DNA of 64,000 nucleotides from Porticoccus sp950063125 (GCF_963973895.1 NZ_CAXBBF010000005.1); one strand, 5' to 3'. Positions 7,260 through 16,605 are shown, numbered from the stretch's first letter. Program-made: numbers and translations. Notes: generated by a model not told the origin, from the letters alone.

Positions 7260-8704
7260 CAGTTTCCCTCCACAATCCAGGTGTCTTTGCTGCCGCCGCC
7301 CTGTGAGGAGTTGACCACGAGAGAGCCTTTCGTCATGGCGACTCTTGTCAGCCCGCCCGGTGTGACCCAGGTATCTTTGCCCTGCAGGATAAAGGGGCGC
7401 AGATCCAGGTGGCGTGGCTCTACCGTGTGGTCGATATAGGTCGGCGCAGTCGATAATGACAGGGTGGGCTGAGCAATATAGTTGCGTGGATTATTTTCAA
7501 TCAGCGCGGCAAACTCCCTGCGCGTCTGGGCGCTGGCATGGGGGCCAACCATGATGCCGTAACCACCTGACTCATTGGCGGGCTTTACCACCAGCTTATC
7601 GAGGTTGGCCAGCACATACTCTCGGTCTTTTTCTATCATGCACAGATAGGTTTTTACGCTATCGATCAAGGGCTCCTGTTTGAGGTAATAGCGAATCATA
7701 TCGGGTACATAGGCGTAAATCACCTTGTCGTCCGCTACGCCGCTTCCCGGGGCATTGGCAATGGCAACATTCCCCGCCTTCCAGGCCCGCATGATGCCGG
7801 GAACCCCTAACATGGAGTCCTTGCGAAACGCCTCCGGATCAATGAAATCTTCATCTATGCGGCGATAGACCACATCCACTTTTACCGGCCCGTCCACGGT
7901 GCGCATATACACACAGTCGTCGTCACCGGTATGCAGATCGCTACCCTCTACCAGTTCAGCGCCCATACTTTGGGCAAGAAATGCATGTTCAAAGTAGGCG
8001 GAGTTATAGATACCGGGCGTCAGCACGGCAATGCATGGCTTTCGGGTTTCGCGGGGAGAGAGTGAAGCGAGTGTTTGATAGAGTTTTGACGGATAGTCGT
8101 CCACCGGCTGGATACTGTAGTTTTCAAACAGCTCCGGCAAAACACGTTTAGTGATCTCCCTGTTTTCGAGCATGTAGGACACACCGGAGGGCACCCGCAG
8201 ATTGTCCTCCAGCACATAGAATTTTCCGTTGCTGTTGCGCACCAGATCGGAGCCGCAGATATGGGCCCATGCGCCATAACGAGGCGAAACTCCTGCGCAC
8301 TGGGGTTTATAGTTGGTAGATTCCAATACAATGTCTGCAGGCATCAACTGGTCGGCGAGGATGCGCTGTTTATTATAAATATCATCGATAAAGCAGTTGA
8401 GGGCACGGGTGCGCTGTTGCAAGCCAAGACTGATCTTCGACCACTCCTTTGCCGTAATGGTTCGGGGGATGATGTCGAATGGCCAGTTTCGATCAATATT
8501 GCCGCCCTCTGTATAAACCGTGAAAGAGATGCCCATATCCCGGATCGCCAGCTCTGCCGCAGAGCGTCGCTCATTAATCTCCTCCTCTGGCAGGCGCTGC
8601 AGAAAATTGATCATACCCCGTGCGGCAGTTCTCGGATTTCCTGAACTGGTTAGCAGCTCGTCATAAAACAAGCTGGAGTTATAGCCTTGCCAGGTTTTAT
8701 TCAT
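7259..8704 (-). CDS. Circularly permuted ATP-grasp protein (COG2308)
   Basis: 481 aa predicted ATP-dependent carboxylate-amine/thiol ligase of the circularly permuted ATP-grasp type 2 family. Recognisable blocks are KFYVLEDNLRVPSGVSY (about 157-173), VVYRRIDEDFIDPEAF, ANAPGSGVADDK, KPANESGGYG and EPRHLDLRPF. The acceptor and donor substrates are unknown; glutathionylspermidine-synthetase-like chemistry is a family-level prediction. It is the first gene of the operon with the alpha-E and zinc-peptidase genes. An AGGAGGT motif lies 12 nt before the ATG, somewhat far, and between them a five-codon ATG ORF (8714-8697) overlaps the start. Confidence 0.93.
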   Translation of the reverse strand: MNKTWQGYNSSLFYDELLTSSGNPRTAARGMINFLQRLPEEEINERRSAAELAIRDMGISFTVYTEGGNIDRNWPFDIIPRTITAKEWSKISLGLQQRTRALNCFIDDIYNKQRILADQLMPADIVLESTNYKPQCAGVSPRYGAWAHICGSDLVRNSNGKFYVLEDNLRVPSGVSYMLENREITKRVLPELFENYSIQPVDDYPSKLYQTLASLSPRETRKPCIAVLTPGIYNSAYFEHAFLAQSMGAELVEGSDLHTGDDDCVYMRTVDGPVKVDVVYRRIDEDFIDPEAFRKDSMLGVPGIMRAWKAGNVAIANAPGSGVADDKVIYAYVPDMIRYYLKQEPLIDSVKTYLCMIEKDREYVLANLDKLVVKPANESGGYGIMVGPHASAQTRREFAALIENNPRNYIAQPTLSLSTAPTYIDHTVEPRHLDLRPFILQGKDTWVTPGGLTRVAMTKGSLVVNSSQGGGSKDTWIVEGN

Positions 8705-8896
8705 AAATTGTCATGCACCTCCTGTTGTGGCGGATCAGCCGTCCCGAAGGCAGCCCAATTAATGACAAATTAGCAATCGCTATGCCAACAACAGTTGCCG
8801 GAGAAAATAGATAGTTGTCCTCTCCTGCAAAACGGTTGTCGACTGCCCCTTTATCGCGCAGCTTACACCGTCTACTGGTGTAGCACTGTCCCTCGG
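8705..8896. other. Intergenic region between ATP-grasp gene and argH
   Basis: 192 bp that must contain the promoter of the minus-strand ATP-grasp operon and the 3' end of argH. A 6-bp inverted repeat, TACACC (8864-8869) with GGTGTA (8877-8882), lies just beyond the argH stop but has no T-tract, so it is not a convincing intrinsic terminator. No clear promoter seen. Confidence 0.35.
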
Positions 8897-10297
8897 TCAG
8901 GTTCGACTGCTGAGCCGCTCGGCCGCAGACTGGACGGCAATTCTTACTTGTTCGGGTGCTGTGCCCCCAATGTGGTTTCTGGCGGCGACAGAGCCTTCGA
9001 GTGTCAATACATCGAACACATCGGTTTCAATGACAGTCGAGAATTGTCTCAGCTCCTCCAGCGACATATCCGAGAGGTCCTTGTTTTCAGCAATACCAAA
9101 TGCCACGGATTTGCCGACAATTTCATGTGAATCGCGGAAGGGAATGCCTTTGCGAACCAGGTAATCGGCGAGATCAGTGGCGGTTGAAAAGCCACGGCGT
9201 GCAGCTTCACGCATGGATTCCTTCTTTGGTTGAATAGCCGGGATCATGTCGGCAAAGGCCCGCAGGCAATCCTTGACGGTATCAACGGTATCAAACAGCG
9301 GCTCCTTGTCTTCCTGATTATCCTTATTGTAGGCCAATGGTTGTGACTTCATAAGGGTCAACAATGCAACTAAATGGCCATTAACCCGGCCCGTTTTACC
9401 TCGAACCAGTTCGGGTACATCGGGATTTTTCTTCTGCGGCATGATGGATGAACCCGTGCAAAAGCGATCCGGCAGCTCAATAAAATCAAACTGTGCAGAG
9501 GTCCACAGAATCAGTTCTTCGGAAGCGCGGGACAGGTGTGTGAGCAGGATGCTGGCAAATGCACAAAATTCAATGGCAAAGTCCCTGTCGCTGACGGAAT
9601 CCAGAGAATTGCGGGTGGGGCCATCAAATCCCAGTAAATCTGCGGTCATATATCGATCGATGGGGTAGGTGGTGCCTGCCAGGGCTGCAGCACCCAAGGG
9701 TGATTGATTGAGGCGTTTTCTGCAGTCGAGCAATCTGCCGTAATCGCGTTCCAGCATTTCAAACCAGGCCATCAGATGGTGACCAAAAGTGACTGGCTGA
9801 GCAGTCTGGAGGTGGGTGAATCCGGGCATGATGGTATCTGCCTGGGCTTTTGCCAGGCCCAGAATACCCTGTTGCAGACGGGTCAGCTCCGCACCGATGG
9901 CGTCAATTTCATACCTCAGCCAGAGTCTGATATCCGTGGCCACCTGATCATTTCTTGAGCGCCCAGTATGAAGTTTTTTGCCGGTGATGCCGATCTGTGA
10001 GGTGAGCGCTGCCTCCACATTCATGTGGACATCTTCCAGTGCCAGGCTCCACTCGAATGTACCGTTTTCAATAGCCGTCAGAATAGTCGTCAGGCCATTT
10101 TTGATCGACTCAAGTTCACTTTTATCAAGTACTCCGACTTTGGTCAGCATGGTGGCGTGGGCGATAGAGCCCTGAATATCCTGTGGGGCGAGGCGTTGGT
10201 CAAAGTCGACAGAGGCCGTAAATCTGGCCACGAATGCATCAGTGGCCTCATTGAAGCGGCCGCCCCAGGATAGATTGGTATCTTTTGAATTGCTCAT
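8897..10297 (-). CDS. argH: Argininosuccinate lyase
   Basis: Cleaves argininosuccinate to arginine and fumarate, the last step of arginine biosynthesis. The 466 aa length is typical. It starts with LSWGGRF, carries HTGRSRNDQVATD (fumarase-superfamily region 1), PGFTHLQTAQPVTFGHH, and the signature loop GSSIMPQKKNPD with the catalytic serine. It is divergent from algZ, as in Pseudomonas, where argH is also head-to-head with fimS/algZ. No arginine-repressor site could be recognised by eye in the 117 bp between them. Confidence 0.97.
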   Translation of the reverse strand: MSNSKDTNLSWGGRFNEATDAFVARFTASVDFDQRLAPQDIQGSIAHATMLTKVGVLDKSELESIKNGLTTILTAIENGTFEWSLALEDVHMNVEAALTSQIGITGKKLHTGRSRNDQVATDIRLWLRYEIDAIGAELTRLQQGILGLAKAQADTIMPGFTHLQTAQPVTFGHHLMAWFEMLERDYGRLLDCRKRLNQSPLGAAALAGTTYPIDRYMTADLLGFDGPTRNSLDSVSDRDFAIEFCAFASILLTHLSRASEELILWTSAQFDFIELPDRFCTGSSIMPQKKNPDVPELVRGKTGRVNGHLVALLTLMKSQPLAYNKDNQEDKEPLFDTVDTVKDCLRAFADMIPAIQPKKESMREAARRGFSTATDLADYLVRKGIPFRDSHEIVGKSVAFGIAENKDLSDMSLEELRQFSTVIETDVFDVLTLEGSVAARNHIGGTAPEQVRIAVQSAAERLSSRT

Positions 10298-10414
10298 CGG
10301 TAAACTGAACCTTTATAACTTGTCGGACCACAGATAAAGTACTGCGGGTGCAGGAAAAACCTGATTATAGCAAAGCCGCGTCAAACGCGAGTGAAACAGG
10401 ATGGGTTGACGTTG

Positions 10415-11491
10415 ATGGGAATCGTGAATCGGTGGAAGGCGAATAAATCCGGGGCTGCACAACTGTTTCTTCGAGAAGGGGATACCTTCCTGCCTAACTT
10501 TTGCCGCGGTCAGGGGTTGCTGACCGTGATTGTTATCTCCGAACTGCTGGCACTGATGATTAGTGTCGCCGACAGTGGTTTGCAAAACTTTGACTGGGTC
10601 AAGCTGGCGAAAGTGTCCCTGCTGTCCCTTTGGATCGCGTTGCTCAGTGCGGTCGTGCTCTGCTTCGCCAATCGGTTGCTGTCCGGTGTGCGGCTGGTGA
10701 CTGCAGCAACCCTGTCTTTTCTGCTTATTCTGATGGTCACCCTGTTTTGTGGTGCTGTGTCCGAAGGTATTATGTGGTGGTACTCAGCACCTTTAGCCGA
10801 GCGCAGTTACAACACTTGGAATATTGCCGAGTATTTGCTTCTGGTGGCGATACCCGCCGGGATTCTGCTTCGTTATCTTTATCTTCAGCAACAGTTGCGG
10901 TTGCGCCAACGGGCTGAACTGGAAGCACGGATTCAGGCATTGCAATCGAGAATCCGGCCCCACTTTCTGTTTAACAGTATGAATATGATTGCCAGCCTGA
11001 TTGGCTCTGACCCCGTAAAAGCTGAGCGCGTCGTGGAAGATCTGTCGGACCTCTACCGCTATGCCCTGACGGATGCGCAAACGCTGGTTCCGTTGCGCGA
11101 GGAGTTATCTCTTTGCCGCCGTTACATGGCTCTGGAGAAGCTGCGATTGGGTGATCGACTCTCGGCGCGGTGGGAAATTGGTGATTATGGGGAAGGCGTA
11201 CAGATTCCCTGTCTGACACTTCAGCCAATTCTGGAGAATGCAATTTACCATGGTATTCAGTTGTTACAGGAGGGTGGTGAAATCACCATTTCTGTCCAGC
11301 GAATCCGGGACTGTATTGAAATTGTAGTCTCCAATCCATTGCATCGTGCGCTCCAGCAGCACCGGGGTAATAAAATTGCATTGCAGAATGTCCGGCAACG
11401 CCTGCAGGCGCATTTTGGTTCAGGGGCCAGCGTCACTGCGGAATCCGGTGAAAGTTGCTATATTACTCGCATTAGCTACCCAATCGGATAG
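10415..11491 (+). CDS. algZ: LytS-type sensor histidine kinase AlgZ (FimS)
   Basis: Membrane sensor kinase paired with AlgR. It has 358 aa from the ATG at 10415, preferred over a GTG at 10391 that lacks a ribosome binding site. The N-terminal part has four hydrophobic segments (about residues 34-153), then a coiled-coil linker and a His_kinase/HATPase_c region: H183 in RIRPHFLFNS, and the N-box ILENAIYHG. In Pseudomonas AlgZ/AlgR regulates twitching motility and alginate; the target genes here are inferred only from homology. It is 11 nt upstream of algR, so the two are co-transcribed. Confidence 0.9.
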   Translation: MGIVNRWKANKSGAAQLFLREGDTFLPNFCRGQGLLTVIVISELLALMISVADSGLQNFDWVKLAKVSLLSLWIALLSAVVLCFANRLLSGVRLVTAATLSFLLILMVTLFCGAVSEGIMWWYSAPLAERSYNTWNIAEYLLLVAIPAGILLRYLYLQQQLRLRQRAELEARIQALQSRIRPHFLFNSMNMIASLIGSDPVKAERVVEDLSDLYRYALTDAQTLVPLREELSLCRRYMALEKLRLGDRLSARWEIGDYGEGVQIPCLTLQPILENAIYHGIQLLQEGGEITISVQRIRDCIEIVVSNPLHRALQQHRGNKIALQNVRQRLQAHFGSGASVTAESGESCYITRISYPIG

Positions 11492-11502
11492 TAGGCTTGT
11501 CG

Positions 11503-12240
11503 ATGAGAATACTGATCGTTGATGATGAACCACTCGCCCGTGATCGCCTGAAAAGAATGTTGTCGGCGATTGATGGTTGCATGCATGTCGGCGAAGCTGG
11601 CAGCGGTGAACAGGCCCTTGAAGTGGCTGAGAAATTCAGCCCGGATCTGGTGTTTATGGATGTGCGGATGCCGGGGATGGATGGTCTTGCGGCAGCCCAG
11701 TATCTGTCGGATTTTGAGCCGCCGCCGGCGGTTATCTTCTGTACCGCTTATGACGATTATGCCGTCGAGGCTTTTTCCTCTCAGGCTATCGGTTACCTGC
11801 TTAAGCCGGTCAAACAGGTGGATTTGGAAAATGCCATTCTGCGCACCAAACGAATCAATAAAGCACAATTAATCGAGTTGCAGGATTCGCCAGTCTATCA
11901 GACAGATGGCAGGAGCCATATTGCGGCCAAAAATCGTCGGGGTATCGATCTGGTTGCCATTGCTGATGTGCGGCTGTTTCAGGCAGATCATAAATATGTC
12001 ACGGCCTATCACACCCAGGGCGAAGCACTCCTCGACGAAACACTGAAAGAGCTTGAGGATGAGTTCGAGAACCGGTTTTTCCGTATTCATCGCAATGCGC
12101 TGATTTCAATCCCGCATATTGAAGGCCTGGAACGCAATCTTGAAGGGCAGTTTTTTGTCCGGCTTCAGGGGATGGACATTCGCCCACAGGTTAGTAGGCG
12201 TCATGTGGCGCCGTTGCGTAAACTGCTCGAGCAGATGTAA
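11503..12240 (+). CDS. algR: LytTR response regulator AlgR
   Basis: 245 aa two-domain regulator. The N-terminal receiver carries the acidic pocket D7/D8 (LIVDDEPLARDRL), the phosphoacceptor D53 (VFMDVRMPGMD), a threonine in FCTAYD and a lysine in LLKPVK. The C-terminal LytTR DNA-binding domain (about 140-245) contains DVRLFQADHKYVTAY and FFRIHRNALI. The ATG at 11503 is used; an in-frame TTG two codons upstream is less likely. It is coupled with algZ and followed by hemC, exactly the Pseudomonas order. In P. aeruginosa AlgR controls fimU-pilV-pilE and virulence genes; the regulon here is not visible. Confidence 0.93.
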   Translation: MRILIVDDEPLARDRLKRMLSAIDGCMHVGEAGSGEQALEVAEKFSPDLVFMDVRMPGMDGLAAAQYLSDFEPPPAVIFCTAYDDYAVEAFSSQAIGYLLKPVKQVDLENAILRTKRINKAQLIELQDSPVYQTDGRSHIAAKNRRGIDLVAIADVRLFQADHKYVTAYHTQGEALLDETLKELEDEFENRFFRIHRNALISIPHIEGLERNLEGQFFVRLQGMDIRPQVSRRHVAPLRKLLEQM

Positions 12241-12339
12241 CCCGTTAACTCCATGTAGCAGGGGCTACGTTGTCTGCCGACAAAGATCCCAACCCAATCT
12301 GTTATGATGCGCCGTTTGCAGGCAATGGTCGTTACTATC

Positions 12340-13272
12340 ATGTCAAAACACCTTCGTATCGCAACCCGTAAAAGCCCCTTGGCGCTCTGGCAGGCAGAGT
12401 ATGTCAAAGAGCGGCTGCTGCAACTCCATCCGGATCTCGAAGTGAGCCTTGTTACCTTTACCACTAAAGGTGACAAGATACTGGATGTGCCATTGGCGAA
12501 GGTCGGCGGCAAAGGACTGTTTGTCAAAGAGCTTGAAGTGGCCATGCTGGAAGATCGGGCAGATATTGCGGTGCACTCGATGAAAGATGTACCCATGGAG
12601 TTTCCGCAGGGTTTGGGACTCAGTGTGATCTGTGAACGAGAGGACCCCACCGATGCTTTCGTGTCCAATCATTTTACGCGACTGGAAGATCTGCCGTCCG
12701 GCAGCCGAGTGGGAACATCGAGTCTGCGTCGCCAGTGTCAGCTCCGGGAGGCCTTTCCCGAGCTGTTGGTCGGCGATCTGCGAGGCAATGTCCAGACGCG
12801 TCTTGGCAGACTGGACAGTGGTGAATTCGATGCCATTTTGCTGGCGACGGCCGGGTTGGTACGGCTGAAAATGGAAGAGCGCATCAGCCTCCGGCTGGCG
12901 CCGGAGCAGTGCTTGCCTGCAGGTGGACAGGGGGCCGTGGGCATTGAAAGTCGTGTTGGCGATGACTGGGTTCAGGCGTTGCTGAAGCCGCTACATGATG
13001 AGGCCACAGCGGAGTGTGTCATGGCAGAGCGCGCCATGAATCGACGTCTGGAAGGAGGCTGCCAGGTGCCGATTGCCTGCTATGCCATTCACCGTGGAGA
13101 ACAGCAGATCTGGCTGAGGGGCCTGGTCGGCTCTCCCGATGGTACCCGGATCATACGAGACGATATCAGCGGCAGTGTAAACGACGCCGAAGCATTGGGT
13201 ATTGAGCTGGCAGAACGCCTTTTGCAACGAGGTGCCGGTGTCATTCTGCGTGAGGTCTACGAAGATTATTGA
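12340..13272 (+). CDS. hemC: Porphobilinogen deaminase
   Basis: Polymerises four porphobilinogens into hydroxymethylbilane in tetrapyrrole synthesis. The protein is 310 aa from ATG 12340 (MSKHLRIATRKSPLALWQ); 12 upstream in-frame codons are not conserved in the family. The catalytic aspartate is D83 in HSMKDVP, and C241 (LEGGCQVPIA) carries the dipyrromethane cofactor. Basic residues for the growing chain are in GTSSLRRQCQL. It begins the hemC-hemD-hemX-hemY run; hemD starts 10 nt after its stop. Confidence 0.97.
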   Translation: MSKHLRIATRKSPLALWQAEYVKERLLQLHPDLEVSLVTFTTKGDKILDVPLAKVGGKGLFVKELEVAMLEDRADIAVHSMKDVPMEFPQGLGLSVICEREDPTDAFVSNHFTRLEDLPSGSRVGTSSLRRQCQLREAFPELLVGDLRGNVQTRLGRLDSGEFDAILLATAGLVRLKMEERISLRLAPEQCLPAGGQGAVGIESRVGDDWVQALLKPLHDEATAECVMAERAMNRRLEGGCQVPIACYAIHRGEQQIWLRGLVGSPDGTRIIRDDISGSVNDAEALGIELAERLLQRGAGVILREVYEDY

Positions 13273-13282
13273 GTCGAGCGCA

Positions 13283-14044
13283 ATGAGCCGGTTGAATGTT
13301 TTGCTGATAAGACCGCTCCAGGAGCAGGATGAGCTTGTGACCTTGCTGGAACTGGCAGGGGTGCAGGTCTACCGTTATCCGGTAATGAAAATAGAGCCTG
13401 TACTAGCCCCGGATGCCAAATCGAGAATCCTGGACTTCGATCACTATCAGATAGCGATATTTGTCAGCCGCACTGCAGCCCGATTGGGGGTTGATTGGCT
13501 GGAAAGTTACTGGCCGATGTTGCCGGTGGGTGTACGCTATTATGCGGTGGGCAAAGCCACAGCGGCGGAGCTTGCAGAGCGTGGAATTTTCGCCGAGGCA
13601 CCCTGTGCGGCGTTCAATAGTGAAGCGCTGTTGGCGCTGGATTCCCTTCGGTCTGTTGCTGGCCAGAGAGCGCTGATTTTTGCCGGGGAAGGCGGTCGAA
13701 CGCTGTTGGCCGAGGAGCTGCAAAAGCGTGGTGCCACAGTGGATCGCTGTGAGTTATACCAGCGCCGCCCAATGAAAGACTCGGCCGGTAAAATTGCCAG
13801 CTTGCTGACAGATAAAAAGTTGGATCTGGTGGCTGCCCACAGTGGTGAGTTGGTTCATAATCTGCTTGCAGTCGTTCCCGGCGAACTCCATGGTGCACTC
13901 TGTCGGTTGCCTGTCGTTGTGCCGGGGGAGCGGGTTGCAACCATTGCCAGAGACCTGTCGTTTGATCGGGTTCTCACTGCCCCATCGGCGGCGCCAGAGG
14001 ACATGGTCTCGACTATCCTTGAGTGGTACAGTAATAATATCTAG
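13283..14044 (+). CDS. hemD: Uroporphyrinogen-III synthase
   Basis: Cyclises hydroxymethylbilane to uroporphyrinogen III. It is 253 aa from ATG 13283 (MSRLNVLLIRPLQEQDEL). The fold is two alternating alpha/beta domains; sequence conservation is low in this family, but FVSRTAA, YAVGKATA, NSEALLAL and the VVVPGERVATIA block are characteristic. It follows hemC by 10 nt and precedes hemX, the usual gammaproteobacterial order, which strengthens the assignment. An upstream in-frame extension overlaps hemC and is rejected. Confidence 0.93.
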   Translation: MSRLNVLLIRPLQEQDELVTLLELAGVQVYRYPVMKIEPVLAPDAKSRILDFDHYQIAIFVSRTAARLGVDWLESYWPMLPVGVRYYAVGKATAAELAERGIFAEAPCAAFNSEALLALDSLRSVAGQRALIFAGEGGRTLLAEELQKRGATVDRCELYQRRPMKDSAGKIASLLTDKKLDLVAAHSGELVHNLLAVVPGELHGALCRLPVVVPGERVATIARDLSFDRVLTAPSAAPEDMVSTILEWYSNNI

Positions 14045-14128
14045 ATCTGTGTTACACGTTTGCCGTGGATAGCTTGGCTACAGGAGACAGTTAATTACAC
14101 TGTTGGTCTCAAAGCACAAGCCAATCGT

Positions 14129-14134
14129 TATAAT
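14129..14134 (+). promoter_or_regulatory. Consensus -10 box upstream of hemX
   Basis: A perfect TATAAT lies 33 nt before the hemX GTG, with no good -35 at 16-18 nt spacing. If used, hemXY could be transcribed apart from hemCD. It also argues against the upstream TTG start at 14060. Confidence 0.35.
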
Positions 14135-14167
14135 GAACTCCAGTCACCATCGCCAGGAATCGAGTCA

Positions 14168-15394
14168 GTGGATAATGACAAGCAGCCAGATGACAACAAA
14201 CAGCCAGTAAATCCGGAAAAGTCTGCAAACCAACAGTCTGCCCAGGTAGATGATTCGGTATTGGCGCCTTCTGGGGAGATATCCGACCCACCCCCCGCAA
14301 AACCTTCTAAAACCTCCAGTTCGACGAAAAGCGCGACCCCTGAAAAACCGGTCAAATCTTCATCGGGCAGGCCAATGCTGATTTTTCTGATGATCCTCTT
14401 GATACTCACCATTGCCGCAGGTATGGCCGGCGGCTGGTGGCTTTATCATCAGCAACAGCGTCAACCGGGTATTCAGGACGACTTTGCTACCCTGCGAGCT
14501 GATGTTGAACGTCTGCAGCAGAGTCTGACTGAGGAAAGGCGTTTGCGGAGTGATCTTGCCGCGGGTTCAAGCCAGGCTGACCAGGAACTGACGCTCAGAA
14601 TGAATCGTCAGGCCAGCCGGCTCGAGGAGATTTCGACGCCCTCCAGAAAAGACTGGAAACTGGCCGAGGCCGAGTATCTGCTCAGACTGGGTAATCAGCG
14701 ACTGCTGACCGAGCGGGATAGTGAAGGTGCGCTGGCCTTGTTGCAGTCCGCTGACAGTATTCTTCGCGATCTTGATGAAGTCGACTTGTTGCCGGTCCGT
14801 GAGGTGCTGGCAAAAAATATCGTTGCTCTCAAGTCGGCCCCCGTAGTCGATACAGACGGGCTCTATCTTGAATTAAAAGCGATTGCCGGGGAGGTGGGTG
14901 ATTTGCCGATATTGGCAAATCAGATGCCGGAATTGACAGGGTGGGGCGTGCCAGTGGAGGCCGCCAATGATCAGGCTGATACCTGGTATGACCCGTTGGT
15001 CAGGGTGTTTTACAGCACCTTAAACCAGATTGGCCAGATTGTTCGCGTCACGCATCGTGAGGAGGCGGTTAAACCAATACTTTCTCCTCAGCAGGAACAG
15101 TTGATCCGCCTGCGGCTTGTGACGGTTCTGGAGTCGGCTCAGCTGGCCATGTTGCGTGAGCAACAGGTGGTTTACGACGAGAGTCTGGCATCAGCCCAAC
15201 AATTGCTGGCTGATTATTTTCAGCTCAATGAAGCGCGTTCAATGGCTTTGGTCGAGCAGTTAAGTGAGCTGCAGCAGCGATCAGTGGTTCAACCGCGTAC
15301 GGATATTTCAGCTGGGCTCAACGCGCTGCGTGATTACATCGATAGTTGGCGTCAACGTCATGATCTGGATTCCCGGGGAGGTCAACAGCGGTGA
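14168..15394 (+). CDS. hemX: HemX, uroporphyrinogen-III C-methyltransferase-like membrane protein
   Basis: 408 aa from the GTG at 14168, chosen because AGGA lies 9 nt upstream and the more distal TTG (14060) precedes a promoter-like element. A Pro/Ser/Lys-rich cytoplasmic N-terminus (1-68) is followed by one transmembrane segment (about 70-94), a coiled coil (about 105-160) and a large periplasmic domain typical of the HemX family. Despite its database name, there is no methyltransferase motif and no enzymatic activity is established. The stop overlaps the hemY start as GTGA. Confidence 0.88.
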   Translation: MDNDKQPDDNKQPVNPEKSANQQSAQVDDSVLAPSGEISDPPPAKPSKTSSSTKSATPEKPVKSSSGRPMLIFLMILLILTIAAGMAGGWWLYHQQQRQPGIQDDFATLRADVERLQQSLTEERRLRSDLAAGSSQADQELTLRMNRQASRLEEISTPSRKDWKLAEAEYLLRLGNQRLLTERDSEGALALLQSADSILRDLDEVDLLPVREVLAKNIVALKSAPVVDTDGLYLELKAIAGEVGDLPILANQMPELTGWGVPVEAANDQADTWYDPLVRVFYSTLNQIGQIVRVTHREEAVKPILSPQQEQLIRLRLVTVLESAQLAMLREQQVVYDESLASAQQLLADYFQLNEARSMALVEQLSELQQRSVVQPRTDISAGLNALRDYIDSWRQRHDLDSRGGQQR

Positions 15395-16605
15395 GAAAGT
15401 TGCTGTTGTTTATCGTATTGATTGCCCTGATTGGTGGGGTCGTAGCGTGGCAAATGCTGGAAACCAGTGGTTATGTGTTGATAGCCGTCGGTAACTATAC
15501 CGTTGAAATGAGCCTTTGGGCGCTGCTTTTTTTACTGCTACTGGTGTGGTTTCTGCTCAGAGCGGGGGGCTATTTTTTTCGATTGCTGGTAGAGCCAGGT
15601 AGACAGCTTGTTCGTCAGGGAATGTCCTCCAGGCAATCGCGTTTTCGTGCACGCACCGCAAAAGGGTTGTTGCAATTTATTGAAGGGCGCTGGGATCTGG
15701 CTCGGCGCAATCTCAAGCGAGCAGCCCGACACTCCGATATGCCGCTGATCAATTATCTGGCGGCTGCAAATGCGGCCCATGAACTCGGTGACCGTCTGGA
15801 TGCCAATAGACTGCTTTTGAAGGCAGAACAAACCGACCCCGGCGGTGAACTGGCTATCGGGTTGGTTCAGGCAAGAATGCACCTGCATAGTGAGCAGTAC
15901 GAGGAAGCATTGGCGATTCTGCAACGCCTCTACGCTGGTGAGCCTGACCACCCGCTGGTATTGCGTTTATTGCAGCAGGCCTATAGTGGGCTGGAGGACT
16001 GGACCAGCCTTGAAAAGCTGCTGCCGGACTTCAAGCGTTACCGGGTGTTTGATGAGCGCACACTGGGGCAGATTGAAGTAAATATTTACGCTGCGCTCCT
16101 AGACGGAATGGCGGCCCCGGCTCAGCACAGTGGTTCGGCAAGCCTGGTCAAACTCTGGCAGGACATACCCCGTCATGTGCGCTCAAAGCCATTGATACTG
16201 GATACCTACATCAACAGTTTGTATCAATTGGGCGATTATGCCCGGGTGGAGGATTTGCTGCGCAAAACCCTCAAATCCAGGTGGGACGAGAAATTGGTGA
16301 AGTTGTTCGGTCTGGTGGATGGCGGGGATCCGCGCCGACAATTATTGATCGCTGAACGCTGGTTGCGGGAGCGTCCCAATGATGCTGTGCTGATGCTCAC
16401 GCTGGGCAGGCTTTGCCTTCGCAATCAACTCTGGGGCAAAGCCCGCGATTATCTGGAAAGCTCCTTGTCGCTCAAAGCAGATCCCGAGACTTATGCCGAA
16501 CTTGCCGGTTTGATGGCCAGACTGGGTGAGCATGAGAAAAGTGCACGTTACTACCAGCAGGGGTTAGCTTTTACTACGGGCATAGGCCAGACACTCAGGA
16601 CCTAG
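15391..16605 (+). CDS. hemY: HemY, TPR inner-membrane protein
   Basis: 404 aa. It has two N-terminal transmembrane segments (about 3-22 and 38-62) followed by a cytoplasmic HemY_N domain containing SRFRARTAKGLLQFIEGRWDLARRNL and TPR-like repeats to the C-terminus (for example EEALAILQRLYAGEPDHP and KARDYLESSLSLKADPETYAEL). Despite its position in the hem cluster it is not protoporphyrinogen oxidase; its role in heme metabolism is not proven. It uses a GTG start overlapping hemX by 4 nt and is followed by a strong terminator. Confidence 0.92.
   Translation: MRKLLLFIVLIALIGGVVAWQMLETSGYVLIAVGNYTVEMSLWALLFLLLLVWFLLRAGGYFFRLLVEPGRQLVRQGMSSRQSRFRARTAKGLLQFIEGRWDLARRNLKRAARHSDMPLINYLAAANAAHELGDRLDANRLLLKAEQTDPGGELAIGLVQARMHLHSEQYEEALAILQRLYAGEPDHPLVLRLLQQAYSGLEDWTSLEKLLPDFKRYRVFDERTLGQIEVNIYAALLDGMAAPAQHSGSASLVKLWQDIPRHVRSKPLILDTYINSLYQLGDYARVEDLLRKTLKSRWDEKLVKLFGLVDGGDPRRQLLIAERWLRERPNDAVLMLTLGRLCLRNQLWGKARDYLESSLSLKADPETYAELAGLMARLGEHEKSARYYQQGLAFTTGIGQTLRT

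Noticed and set aside
8864..8882. TACACC/GGTGTA hairpin as argH terminator
   Set aside because: No T-run on the argH side; kept only as a note in the intergenic entry.
12255..12268. GTAGC/GCTAC hairpin between algR and hemC as terminator
   Set aside because: Only 5 bp with a 4-nt loop and no T-tract; insufficient.
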